A stretch of DNA of 64,000 nt, from NCBI GenBank assembly GCA_001695595.3, contig MBPM02000059.1, forward strand, positions 372,001 to 436,000, in the 5' to 3' direction. The translations under genes were made by a program, and so were the position numbers. This document shows, in pieces, positions 49,489 through 58,929 of this stretch (position 1 is its first letter; each line of letters begins with the position of its first letter). Source of the DNA: Plasmopara viticola. Its lineage: Eukaryota > Oomycota > Peronosporomycetes > Peronosporales > Peronosporaceae. The notes beneath the pieces were generated by a model. It was not told the origin of the DNA, made no database searches, and was given only the letters and a program-made list of their open reading frames with translations.

Positions 49489-49505
49489 AAAATTTATGAA
49501 TGAGA
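49489..49505 (-). promoter_or_regulatory. Oomycete Inr core promoter of the effector gene
   Basis: Read on the minus strand: TCTCATTCATAAATTTT, matching the oomycete initiator pattern TCATTY..WTTT, 30-46 bp before the likely start codon at 49459. It sits in a conserved leader (GATATCCTCTCATTC ... CTTCGAAGTTGACAAGG) shared with the broken copies. Confidence 0.7.
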
Positions 49506-49860
49506 GGATATCTGTGACCTACAAATTATCCCACATCTTGGCACAAAGAAACGTGCTGATTACATGATTCTGCAATCGAACATTTAGTCAGGTCTTGAAC
49601 CCTTCGGGGGATCTAAAAAGGGTACGACGTATGGAAAGACCTCTAGTTTTTAATAGTTGCACCCATTATCCTCAACTCGATGCAGTTAGTAATTGCCCCA
49701 CAAGTCTGCGGAAGACGGGTTCCTTGTTTGCATTTACACCCTACGAAGTTCTTTTTCTATAGAGCTTAATGATCGTGCACCACCACGTTTTGGTCGTTTG
49801 TTGCATATGGCCCTTGCCGCGACAATCTTCGACAACATTCTGAATGGAGCTGGGATTGCT
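49506..49860 (-). promoter_or_regulatory. Conserved effector-family upstream region
   Basis: Homologous blocks appear upstream of several family copies: CTTGGCACAARGAAACGTGCTG (also at 53000 and, shorter, 29465), GGTCTTGAACCCTTC (56160), the block CTATAGAGCTTAATGATCGTGCACCACC (57435) and a stretch with GTTGTCGAAGATTGTCGCGG (30590, 51650). Some 350 bp of upstream DNA therefore travels with the gene. Confidence 0.65.
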
Positions 49861-51640
49861 GTACTATCGGTCTCCTTTCTTTTTCACACCAATTTTTCAG
49901 CTACAAAGTATGTTTGACTAGGATTTGAGTGCTTCGCTGAGCTGACGAACTGGCGTTCCCGGCAACAATTTTGGGCTACGAATCAATATTTCTCGTTTTG
50001 ACCTGTTACCCAATAAAAAAATCTGCAACATTTATTGCACAACCACAAAATATTTAAAATCATTGAGGACCTTTACATCTTCTCATCAAAGTCGAGCAAT
50101 TTCATCGATGAAGCACTGCCGTTTACTGTGCAGGTCACCGATTTTTGTGTCCTTCAATTTTTGTTGCAGTAATTATAGGTTCCACATGTTTTTAAAAAAT
50201 GCGCAGCTTCTGTGACAATATAGACACGATCAGATTACAACCACCGCATACTTTTGTGAATCAGAAGCCCCCACGTTAGGTCTGCAAGACAGTATTTTGG
50301 AGGCGGTTCCAGCGCCGACTTCACCCTTAGGATGCTTATTTACTCTCAAACGATCCAATCGCTGAGACAGGAGCAAAGTGAAACGAAATTGTGTCCACAA
50401 GCGCAGCGCGGCTATCCATCAATCTCTTCGAAGTCAACCTGGACGATGTGCAAGAAAAAATCCACGACATTCGTTATCGTGAGCTACCCATTATCACCAA
50501 ATACTTTTTCGTTGGTCCGTCTAGCGCCTTATATCCAGACTTTCTTTACATAATCAGTTGTGGTGGAAGGCACATCAGAACTCAACTTCTTGCCTACGTT
50601 GCATCAACGAATGTTCTCCTATGCAAATATTAATTTAGCCATTAACATTCGCCGGCAAATTTAGATACATGCGCAGACTCTCATTGGGGTAGTGTCAAGA
50701 ATTTTTGGCAAATCGTAACTAAATAGAAAGAAGGCTTTGAAACGCAAGGCGCTTCTGAAAATACAAAATCTACAGCCATGTATTAATTGGCATCATCCTT
50801 TCAATACTAAATGTTGGGCATCATGGCGTTTTGGACGCTTGTATACTTTGAATGATAACCTCCTCCTTCATAGGACGAGAAAGCGAATGTAAAATCTGGT
50901 ACGAGCGCTAATAGAAGCTGTGTGTTTACCCTTTTTTAGAGTCAGTTATCGTCATCTATGATTGTATCAAGCTTAATTTACCCGAAAAATATTGAGTACT
51001 TGATTAGAGATGTATGCGATCGAGTCGTTCAAAGGTAGAGAAGGCACAAGATCTATCACCGCGGGCTTACTGGTGACTACAAAGAGGGCAGCATTATCTT
51101 ACAAAATCGAGCTGGATCTTTAAGTGCACTATGGAAGAGGATGCAATACTCTGCAATTCTATAAGTTATTTGCGATTCCAATCACTAAAAGACGAGCCAA
51201 TGCGACAATGCTATATCTCATGAGCTTAAGACATTAATGTAGGGTGTATCTTGGTACATACAGTCATCATCTTCTTAGGTCTTTTACGTAGAAGCTGCGC
51301 TACTCCTCAAGCAGAAAAACTGTAATTGTTACTCCAAAAATCGCGAATCAGCACCAGACGACATTGATAAAATATCGACTGTATGCGTGTTAGGTGCCAG
51401 CTCAGCATGATGCGAACGGGTGCGTGCGCGCACGAAAAGACTATAGTCTGGTGAAAAGGTCGTCACAGATAGTTATAAAACTTTTGATAGTCATGCAGCA
51501 ACTTTTGTGAATATTTCATTTGTAATGAGAGATAACTTTTATCTGCACATTTAACATGGCACGAGAAGGCAATAAACATACAATAAAAAAAATTATCTAT
51601 GCAAAGGTTGATGACATATTGTAAAAGGATCGTACAGCAT
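49861..51640. repeat. Decayed repeat DNA without genes
   Basis: No supported gene. 50290-50640 (GGCGGTTCCAGCGCCGACTTCA; CCACAAGCGCAGCGCGG; TTGCATCAACGAATGTTCTCC) recurs in order at about 57845-58160, so both belong to one old repeat of unknown class. The two frames at 50332 and 50391 lie inside it and are unrecognised. Confidence 0.5.
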
Positions 51641-51979
51641 TTACAGCTCTATCAAAAATTGTCGTGGTAGGCCATTTCAATTGCGTATATGCAATCAAGG
51701 TAGTGCGTGATAATTGTGTTTTATGGACCGAACACTGATAAGCAACTATGTGGCAGGGTGTAGATGCGAGCATGTGACTCGTCATCTGCAGACTTGTGAT
51801 GCAACATAGAGCTGCGATGAACAATAAGTAGAGATTATAGGTCGTTTTATTAAGTCATTCAGGGTAGTAGCCCTTACAAAAAATTGCAACTTCATTTGAG
51901 CCCGAAAGAGCTTAAAACTAGGTTAATTGTATAATCGTGATTCAACACATCAGCGGCAATTTGTACACAATCCAATATC

Positions 51980-52000
51980 TTCTCATTCTCAATTTGACTG
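51980..52000 (+). promoter_or_regulatory. Inr-like core promoter of a broken effector copy
   Basis: TTCTCATTCTCAATTTGACT, a good match to the oomycete initiator, directly before the ATG at 52006. The promoter outlived the gene. Confidence 0.65.
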
Positions 52001-52005
52001 CAACA

Positions 52006-52266
52006 ATGGTCTCAATGCGTTTACAGCGCGCAGTGCCGCTGACGGTAGTCGCTCTTGTAATACTTTGTCAGACTGCCAAGGTGACAGCGAGAGCCTCTAG
52101 TGCTGCGGAACCCCATACACATGGCCTAGATACGCCGGCTATTACGAATCAACTCCATCCACGTCGGCGATGGCCTGCACGTCGCTTGCAGTCGTTTACA
52201 AATGCATCAATCATATATATCACACGTGCACCAGTCGGGAAGGTGGTTATTTCAAAAATACTTTAA
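52006..52266 (+). pseudogene. Truncated effector paralogue, 86 residues
   Basis: Starts M-V-S-M-R-L-Q and keeps the family signal peptide and the E-P-H-T-H-G-L-D-T-P segment. R-Q-L-R has become N-Q-L-H. After R-R-R-W-P-A-R-R-L it diverges and stops at residue 86, losing the whole C-terminal domain. It could in principle still be secreted as a short peptide. It meets the broken minus-strand copy tail to tail at about 52268. Confidence 0.7.
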
Positions 52267-52267
52267 A

Positions 52268-52968
52268 ACACGCCATCGATCGAAAGAAAATTGTGCCTGC
52301 TGTTTAACGTCCTTGTTACTCGAAAATCGATCTGTATTGTGTTGCCGACCAACTCTAGGCGCAGCAGGTCCTTGAAGCAGTCCTCGAGCACGCGTGTCGG
52401 TTCATACCACAGCCTGCGCGAATAATGCGTCGACTCCGTCGTCGCATGCATCCAACTCACGATACAATGTTAAAAATTTCATCTTTTTAGCGTCGTCATC
52501 GTTGGCTGCTTGACTCTCCTTACCCACCCGTTAAGCCACTCACTTTTATAAATATCATTCGCATTCACGGTTTCGGCATCGTAAGAGTTGAAAAGGGCAG
52601 TCACAACACATTTCCGATCGATGGCGGGTTCCAAAAACTGGTCGTGGCGTGGATTTCTCCTCCTTCTTGGATACTTATCCCACTTTGCCACTGGCGAAAG
52701 CGTGAAATTCGTTGGATGAATAATGTTGCAAACGACTTCAAGCGACGTGCAGGCCATCGCTGAAGCGGATGGAGTGATTTGTAAAAGGCAGTGAGTCTAG
52801 GCCATGGGGTTGGGGACCCGTAACACCAGAGGCTCTCGCTATCACCTTGTCAGTCTTATTGAATGTTAAAAAGACACTGTCGTGTCGGCGTCACGACACA
52901 CCGTCGACGCGTTAGGACTATCCGCTTAATCGACTTCGAAGTTGGGAGGTTAAATGGAGAATGAGGGG
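52268..52968 (-). pseudogene. Broken effector copy with lost start codon
   Basis: Minus strand. Inr (CCTCATTCTCCATTTAACC, 52951-52968) and leader CTTCGAAGTCGATTAAGCGG are kept, but the start ATG reads ATA. The signal-peptide region has a stop and a frame change, and the H-G-L-D and R-W-P-A-R-R blocks follow. A 92-codon frame (52479-52757) covers the middle. The conserved block survives in two frames as L-Y-R-E-L-D-A-C-D-D-G-V-D-A-L-F-A-Q and F-K-D-L-L-R-L-E-L. Confidence 0.7.
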
Positions 52969-53598
52969 ATATCTGCTAGGGCCAAACCGTATCACCATCT
53001 TGGCACAAGGAAACGTGCTGTTTTGTTGAATTCACGATCAGCCAATTAATCTGGTCTAACAATCTTTGAAGGAACGCAATTTCTCAAATAAGGATACCAC
53101 TTCCAAAACGGTCTTTAATTTGTCAATTCCTGTGCCTGCTCTTATCTGCGCATCAAAAGTCTGCAAATGACTAGCAACTTGCTCGCATCCACACCCTTCT
53201 CATAATTTGATTTTATAAGGCATTATAACCATGTTTAGTTCATTCCTCGCATACGGCTTACTGCAACAAGCTTGAATACCTGTAACAATCTTTTTTTAAA
53301 ATCCACCTATCTTTGCTATTACGGAAATTTGTTTTTGACTAATTCCTCGATTAAATGGGTGTATTTATTGACCTACCCTCTAGCGCTTTTTTTTGTTCTG
53401 CGTTTCTGAATATTTAGGCTTCACACATCAACGGAAAGTTGACAGCTTATGTAAAGATATTTGTCAGATTCGGTCAATGAGAGAGGCGCTAAGCTCATTC
53501 CAGCCACTGATTTACTTTCCTAGATATATAACTGCTCAGACACGATCAAAGCGAATCACTAGGGTGCCGATGCGGTGCCCATAGGCTGTTTGATATAA
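52969..53598. other. Effector upstream homology then gene-free DNA
   Basis: To about 53110 this is upstream DNA of the preceding minus-strand copy (CATCTTGGCACAAGGAAACG). The rest is AT-rich without a recognisable gene. Confidence 0.4.
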
Positions 53599-53951
53599 AA
53601 AATCTTGACGGTATTGTATTGTATTGTATTACGTTATCGCGTTGCCAAGTTATGCACGTGCTAGGCTCTAGGGCTAGCCCACGGCATAGAGTGGTGTCCG
53701 CATACGTCGGGTCTCGTTCGGCGGGCAGTGCAGCCAGCACCGAGGCCGTGAGGGTCTTCCATTATTTTGTGTACTTCTGACTTGGTAAGAGCCCAGGTGG
53801 CGCCCTAGTGCTGGAGACCGTCGCGTCGAGGGTGAGACTCGTTAGAGACCTGCAGATGCCCGAGAGCACCTGCCCGAAGCGCGCGAGCATTTAGCCCCCG
53901 CGCTTGGAAGGAGGGCGTCACCCCAACCTTTTCCGAAAATCTTGACGGTAT
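53599..53951 (-). mobile_element. 321-bp LINE-derived short element with 16-bp target-site duplication
   Basis: The direct repeats AAAATCTTGACGGTAT (53599-53614 and 53936-53951) are identical and bracket 53615-53935. The insert has its 3' end at the left, with a (CAATA)n-like tail on the minus strand, and its 5' end at the right (CGGAAAAGGTTGGGGTGACG on the minus strand). Inside are about 160 bp of the 3' end and about 130 bp of the 5' end of the larger elements at 54440-55615 and 56212-57305, joined through a 30-bp middle piece. Confidence 0.85.
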
Positions 53952-54439
53952 GTAATGGAAAAAGCCCATCGTGAGCTAAAATCATATATGTTATTCGGTT
54001 GGTCCGTTTCTATGTGAATTCTCCGCGAAATCTCGAATAGTCCAGAGTTGACAATTGTGGACGAATTCGCTCGGGGACCTTAGTCCTTGTCTTCGTTGCA
54101 CGGACAAATGCCTTCCCACATTGCAAAATGTCAGCCACAAGCAGTTGTCGACATGATTTCGGCCGTAATAAAGTTGTACGACAGAGCAGCAAGCAAGAGC
54201 TATATAGTCTTGCAATCACATCCACTGAGAAAGAAACGATCTTTAACAATCCACTGGTCCCAAAGCGTAAGCTCAGCATCATCGGGAGCTTCAAGCTCGA
54301 CGATATCTTCATCAGACATATGTGTATAAAGTGCTTTTTGGTTAGCGTACGGCATCATTTGCATAGAATCTCATTTGACAAGGTAAGTCTCGTGAAAGGG
54401 ATTTCTTTATTTCAGCGCATATCGTCATCTCGAAAGTCA
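53952..54439. repeat. Old repeat segment, no supported gene
   Basis: Two overlapping minus-strand frames (53991-54312) look like one frameshifted coding remnant, but I do not recognise it. Words such as CGACATGATTTCGGCCGTAA and GTACGACAGAGCAGCAAGCA recur in altered form at 47875 and 58187, so this is a member of the same degenerate repeat as 50290-50640 and 57845-58400. Confidence 0.4.
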
Positions 54440-55245
54440 CACGTAATGTAATGTATTACGTTATCGCGTTGCCAAGGTATGCACGTGCTAGGCTCAGTCT
54501 GGCTAGTCCACGGCATAGAGTGGTGTCCGCATACGTCGAGTCTCGTTCGGCGGGCAGTGCATCCAGCACCGAGGTCGTGAGGGTCTTCCATTTCTTTCGG
54601 TCTTGTGCAAGGGTACGTACCACTTCGAGGTCTTGTGCTATCCGGAGTCGAAAGCCGGAGCCACGGGAAACAAGGTTGTGGTCGAGTGTTGAGGGGAGCG
54701 TGGTGCGGGTACGTCCGCGCCATTTTGCTGCGGTGGAGAAGAAGTAGGCACGCATCTGGAGGTTAGCTGGAATGTCGGGATTGCGAGAAGTACATGGCCA
54801 AACAGGCGCCAGCGAGCTTGTGTCAGTCGTAGTCTCAGCGGCCGCTCATCACAGAGGTCGTAGAGTCTTGCATTCGAAATGTGTCGGGGGTAGCGATAGC
54901 CAAGAGCGTAGCGAAGCTGGCGGCGATGGAAACTCTCGAGGCCGTGGAGCTCTGACTTGGTAAGAGCCCAGGTGGCGCAGTTGTACAGCAGAATCGGTAG
55001 AACGTAGGTGTTGTACAGTCGAATGCGGGTCTTGGGTGAGATGAGCGTGGGTGGAGCCAGACAGACCAGAGGCGGTGGAGCGCGAGGGTGGCCAGGGACT
55101 TGCGTCGGAATAGATCTTCAATATCGCCGAGGCGTGTTCCGAGCTTCTTAGTGTGGCGCCAGGTTTCTTCTCGGGATCGGGCGTGTCGAGTGGCGCCCGA
55201 CGGGTTGCAGTGGCGGCGGATTTCGGTGACTTCGGTCTTGGCTTC

Positions 55246-55282
<37 letters not shown>

Positions 55283-55615
55283 CAGAGTTAGAAGGAAGTC
55301 ATCAATGCGGTGCTCACCTCTATCGTAGATCTTGGTTTCTCGGAGGCCAAGGATATCGACGCGGTAGCGCCGGAGATCTTCGGGGAGTGTTTCGTGCTTC
55401 TTGCGCTTCGAACCTAGAGAATTCACATTAAAGGAGCCAATCCGGATGCGGTTGGCGCGGTTAAGGGCGTGGAAGGGGGTTTGGCCTGGTGCTGGAGACC
55501 GTCGCGTCGAGGGTGAGACTCGTTAGAGACCTGCAGATGCCCGAGAGCACCTGCCCGAAGCGCGCGAGCATTTAGCCCCCGCGCTTGGAAGGAGGGCGTC
55601 GTCCCAATTTTTTTC
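54440..55615 (-). mobile_element. Internally deleted LINE derivative, copy A
   Basis: Minus orientation. The 5' end, at about 55600, encodes an endonuclease-like start (I-G-S-F-N-V-N, then L-P-E-D-L-R-R-Y-R-V-D-I-L-G-L). A 36-bp T run (55247-55282, poly-A in the element) follows, then directly the LINE C-terminal part: W-S-V-W-L-R-P-T-L-I-S-P-K-T-R-I, the histidine-containing F-G-H region and K-W-R-G-R-T-R-T-T-L-P-S-T-L-D-H, ending near an ATTAC-type tail. The reverse transcriptase core between these parts is absent. Several terminal frames remain open but are not functional genes. Confidence 0.8.
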
Positions 55616-55754
55616 GAAAAGAGAAAATGAAATGTAAAATCAAATTTCACGTTAGTAAGGAATTTACAAAAAATGATAAAACAGCAAGGCTAAGAAGTGA
55701 GTCAACATATACAAGTGCACGTATCAAGCATACAGTACCTGCTGAAGCTGTATC

Positions 55755-56081
55755 TCATAAGTATCTGAGGCTAATTGTTAAGTAAGGAGTTAATTGGATA
55801 CAATATGATATACCAGTCCTCTGTGTCTGTTTGCGTAACCAAATTCCAAATCGCGTCCGTGTAAATTGCGTTAGGTTTGATGGAGGCGGAAGCGACTCCA
55901 AGAGACGTGCAGGCCATCGCCGACGTGGACGGAGTTGATCAGTAAGAAGTAGCGTGTCTAGGCCATGTGTTTGGGGCTCTGTGGCACCAGTGGCTCTTGC
56001 CATAACCTTAGCAGTCTTACAGAGTGTGGAGATAACGACCACCGTCAGCGTCACGACACACTGTAGCCGCACTGAGACCAT
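55755..56081 (-). pseudogene. Truncated effector paralogue trapped between two LINE derivatives
   Basis: Starts M-V-S-V-R-L-Q at 56081 and keeps the signal peptide and T-H-G-L-D-T. R-Q-L-R reads D-Q-L-R, followed by P-R-R-R-W-P-A-R-L-L. The frame then diverges (about residue 70) and stops at residue 108, so the helical domain is missing. The Inr-like element CCTCATCCTCCATTTAAT is at 56109-56127 (minus strand). Its upstream DNA is cut by LINE copy B and resumes after 57317. Confidence 0.75.
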
Positions 56082-56199
56082 ACAGTTTGTCACTTTGAAG
56101 CTGGCAAATTAAATGGAGGATGAGGGGAGAACTGTCGATGTCAGAAATCGACATGAAACCTGTTCTTGAACCCTTCCAGGAGATCGGAATTATTGCAAC

Positions 56200-57317
56200 A
56201 CTTCAAAAAAGTTTTCGGAAAAGGTTGGGGTGACGCCCTCCTTCCAAGCGCGGGGGCTAAATGCTCGCGCGCTTGGGGCAGGTGCTCTCGGGCATCTGCA
56301 GGTCTCTAACGAGTCTCACCCTCGACGCGACGGTCTCCAGCACCAGGTCAAACCCCCTTCCACGCCCTTAACCGCGCCAACCGCATCCGGATTGGCTCCT
56401 TTAATGTAAATTTTCTAGGTTCGAAGCGCAAGAAGCACGAAACACTCCCCGAAGATCTCCGGCGCTACCGCGTCGATATCCTTGGCCCCCGAGAAATCAA
56501 GATCTACGATAGAGGTGAGCACCGCATTGATGACTTTCTTCTAACTCTGAAAAAAAAAAAAGAAGCCAAGACCGAAGTCACCGAAATCCGCCGCCACTGC
56601 AACCCGTCGGGCGCCACTCGACACGCCCGATCCCGAGAAGACACCTGGCGCCACACTAAGAAGCTCGGAACACTCCTCGGCGATATTAAAGATCTATCCC
56701 GACGCAAGTCCCTGGCCACCCTCGCGCTCCACCGCCTCTGGTCCGTCTGGCTCCGCCCCACGCTCATCTCACCCAAGACCCGCATTCGACTGTACAGAGC
56801 TCCACGGCCTCGAGAGTTTCCATCGCCGCCAGCTTCGCTACGCTCTTGGCTATCGCTACCCCCGACCCATTTCGAATGCAAGACTCTACGACCTCTGTGA
56901 TGAGCGGCCGCTGAGACTACGACTGACACAAGCTCGCTGGCGCCTGTTTGGCCATGTACTTCGCCGCTATCTCGACATTCCAGCTGACCTCCAGATGCGT
57001 GCCTACTTCTTCTCCACCGCAGCAAAATGGCGCGGACGTCCCCGCACCACGCTCCCCTCGACACTCGACCACAATCTTGTTTCCCGTGGCTCCGGCTTTC
57101 GACTCCGGACAGCACAAGACCTCGAAGTGGTACGTACCCTTGCACAAGACCGATAGAAATGGAAGACCCATTTGACCTCGGTGCTGGATGCACTGCCCGC
57201 CGAACGAGACTCGACGTATGCGGACACCACTCTATGCCGTGGACTAGCCAGACTGAGCCTAGCACGTGCATACCTTGGCAACGCGATAACGTAATACATT
57301 ACATTACTTCAAAAAAG
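56200..57317 (+). mobile_element. Internally deleted LINE derivative, copy B, with 12-bp target-site duplication
   Basis: ACTTCAAAAAAG occurs at both edges (56200-56211 and 57306-57317). The insert 56212-57305 is the inverted counterpart of copy A: endonuclease-like 5' part, a 12-bp A run (56550-56561) at the same junction, then the LINE C-terminal part and an ATTACATTAC tail. Relative to copy A it lacks about 70 bp near 56790, at a shared GTACA. The 255-residue minus-strand frame across it is an antisense shadow. Confidence 0.85.
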
Positions 57318-58929
57318 GGTTCCGCCTACAAAATGACCTCTAATCTTCAGTGGTTTTCCGGCGGTGACACGACCTAGGCGGCTCAACAAGCCTGCGGATG
57401 ACGAGTTGTTAGATTTTTGAAATCCATGTCTTGATTCTATAGAGCTTGACTACCACACATCACCGTGTTTGGCTCCCTTCTTGCGCAATTTGTATGGCTC
57501 GTTAATCTTCAATAAAGCTGAGAATGTACAAAAGTTTTTATATTCTCAAGCCTACCCTAAAATTTGGGTGTGGTCCGCCAACACATGTTCAAAAAGTGTA
57601 AATATGCGGTGTAAATAAAAACTCATCCCGCCCACGCTAAGTATTTACACCATTTCCTTGAACACAAATAGTCGACATTAACTGATGTCGCCTAGCTCTT
57701 AGGTATTTCCGCATATATCTGTATATACAGACTGCGCACATTTAGGTAAAGTGCGTTAGAAGTCTGTCCACCGCCGCTGGATGATTATGTGCACCGATCT
57801 ACGGAAGTGAACACCGTATGTTAAGATGAATCTCGCGAACCGATAATACGTTTTGAGGCGAATCCAGCGCCGAGCTCAACAATGAGCCGCTCATTTCACT
57901 TTAAAAATAATCAATGGTGAAGACGCGAGCAAAGCGAACCGTGGGGGTGCTGAAGCGGTGCCCACAAGCGCAGCGCGGATGGTCAAATCTATTGTGGTGA
58001 AAGGAACCCTGTAAAGTATGTCAGCAAAATCCGTTATTGTGACTAATAAGCTTATTAGTCTGGCACTGAATTTAATAACTATTTCCACGTCGTGGTGCTA
58101 TGTCTCGGTTAGTCACTTGTGGTGAACACTTTAGTCTTGCATCGACGAATCTTCTCCTTCATGGCAAATTTCGATTCAGTTGTCGACTTGATTTCGTGCG
58201 ACGGTGTAGCAAGCCAGTTGCAATCATATACACCAACGAAGAAACAATTTCTATTAGCTACTAGGTCTGTTATGAATCGACGGAGGCCTCACGCTCAACA
58301 TCAACATCTTAGAAGTGTTAGTTGCAAAGCACACAGCATCGCATCTAGTATAAAGTCGACAGACATGTTATTGCTATTGACAAGGTTAGTCTTTAGAAAA
58401 CTTGCCTCAGACAAGAATCTTTTTTAGACAAGATGAAAAGACGACTTTGAATCGCGAGACGTTATGGAGTGCACTTTAGAATTAAGGCCCAAGCTAATGT
58501 ATATTGTAGCGTCTTTTTTACGATACAAAATGAGCAATACCCGATCGCTCCGCGTAGACTTTTGGTGGTAATCTCGTTCTTTGAACACTCTAATGACGAT
58601 ACGATATTTACAGGCGACAACAGAAACTGTCTAAACATAGGTGACCTTTATTTAAGGTCTTGATAGACTATTCAATCATGCAATATAAAGTAATCATCTA
58701 GATTGTCAATGTAATATATAAAGAACGCTGAATATCTTTTTTCGAGGGAATTAGGAAGATGGTGTAGCTCTTCTGTGTAATTGTTAGTGTACTGGAAGTG
58801 CGTCTACTTTGAACGTCGAAGCGAAAGATGATTTGAAAAATGTGGTCATGATGGAGAGCTCAAACGCGATCACATGTGATGCCAAGGACTCGCAGCTCTT
58901 CCTGGCTAAGGCGGCGTCTGGGTTATGAC
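57318..58929. repeat. Displaced effector upstream DNA, then old repeat
   Basis: 57318-57480 continues the homology to the intact effector's upstream region (AAGCCTGCGGATGACGAGTT; CTATAGAGCTTGACTACC). 57845-58400 matches 50290-50640 and 53960-54400 in scattered blocks. No gene is supported. The 102-residue frame at 58119 lies in the repeat. Confidence 0.5.

Noticed and set aside
55247..55282. Poly-T run as an RNA polymerase III terminator or poly-A tail of a retrocopy
   Set aside because: The same junction in copy B has a 12-bp A run between the same element parts, so it is internal to the LINE derivative.
56504..57271. 255-codon minus-strand frame
   Set aside because: It is antisense to the LINE C-terminal coding sequence, which reads sensibly on the plus strand; it is created by the GC-rich composition.
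58022..58060. Palindrome GACTAATAAGCTTATTAGTC as a regulatory site
   Set aside because: An isolated short dyad in decayed repeat DNA with no gene beside it; expected by chance at this scale.
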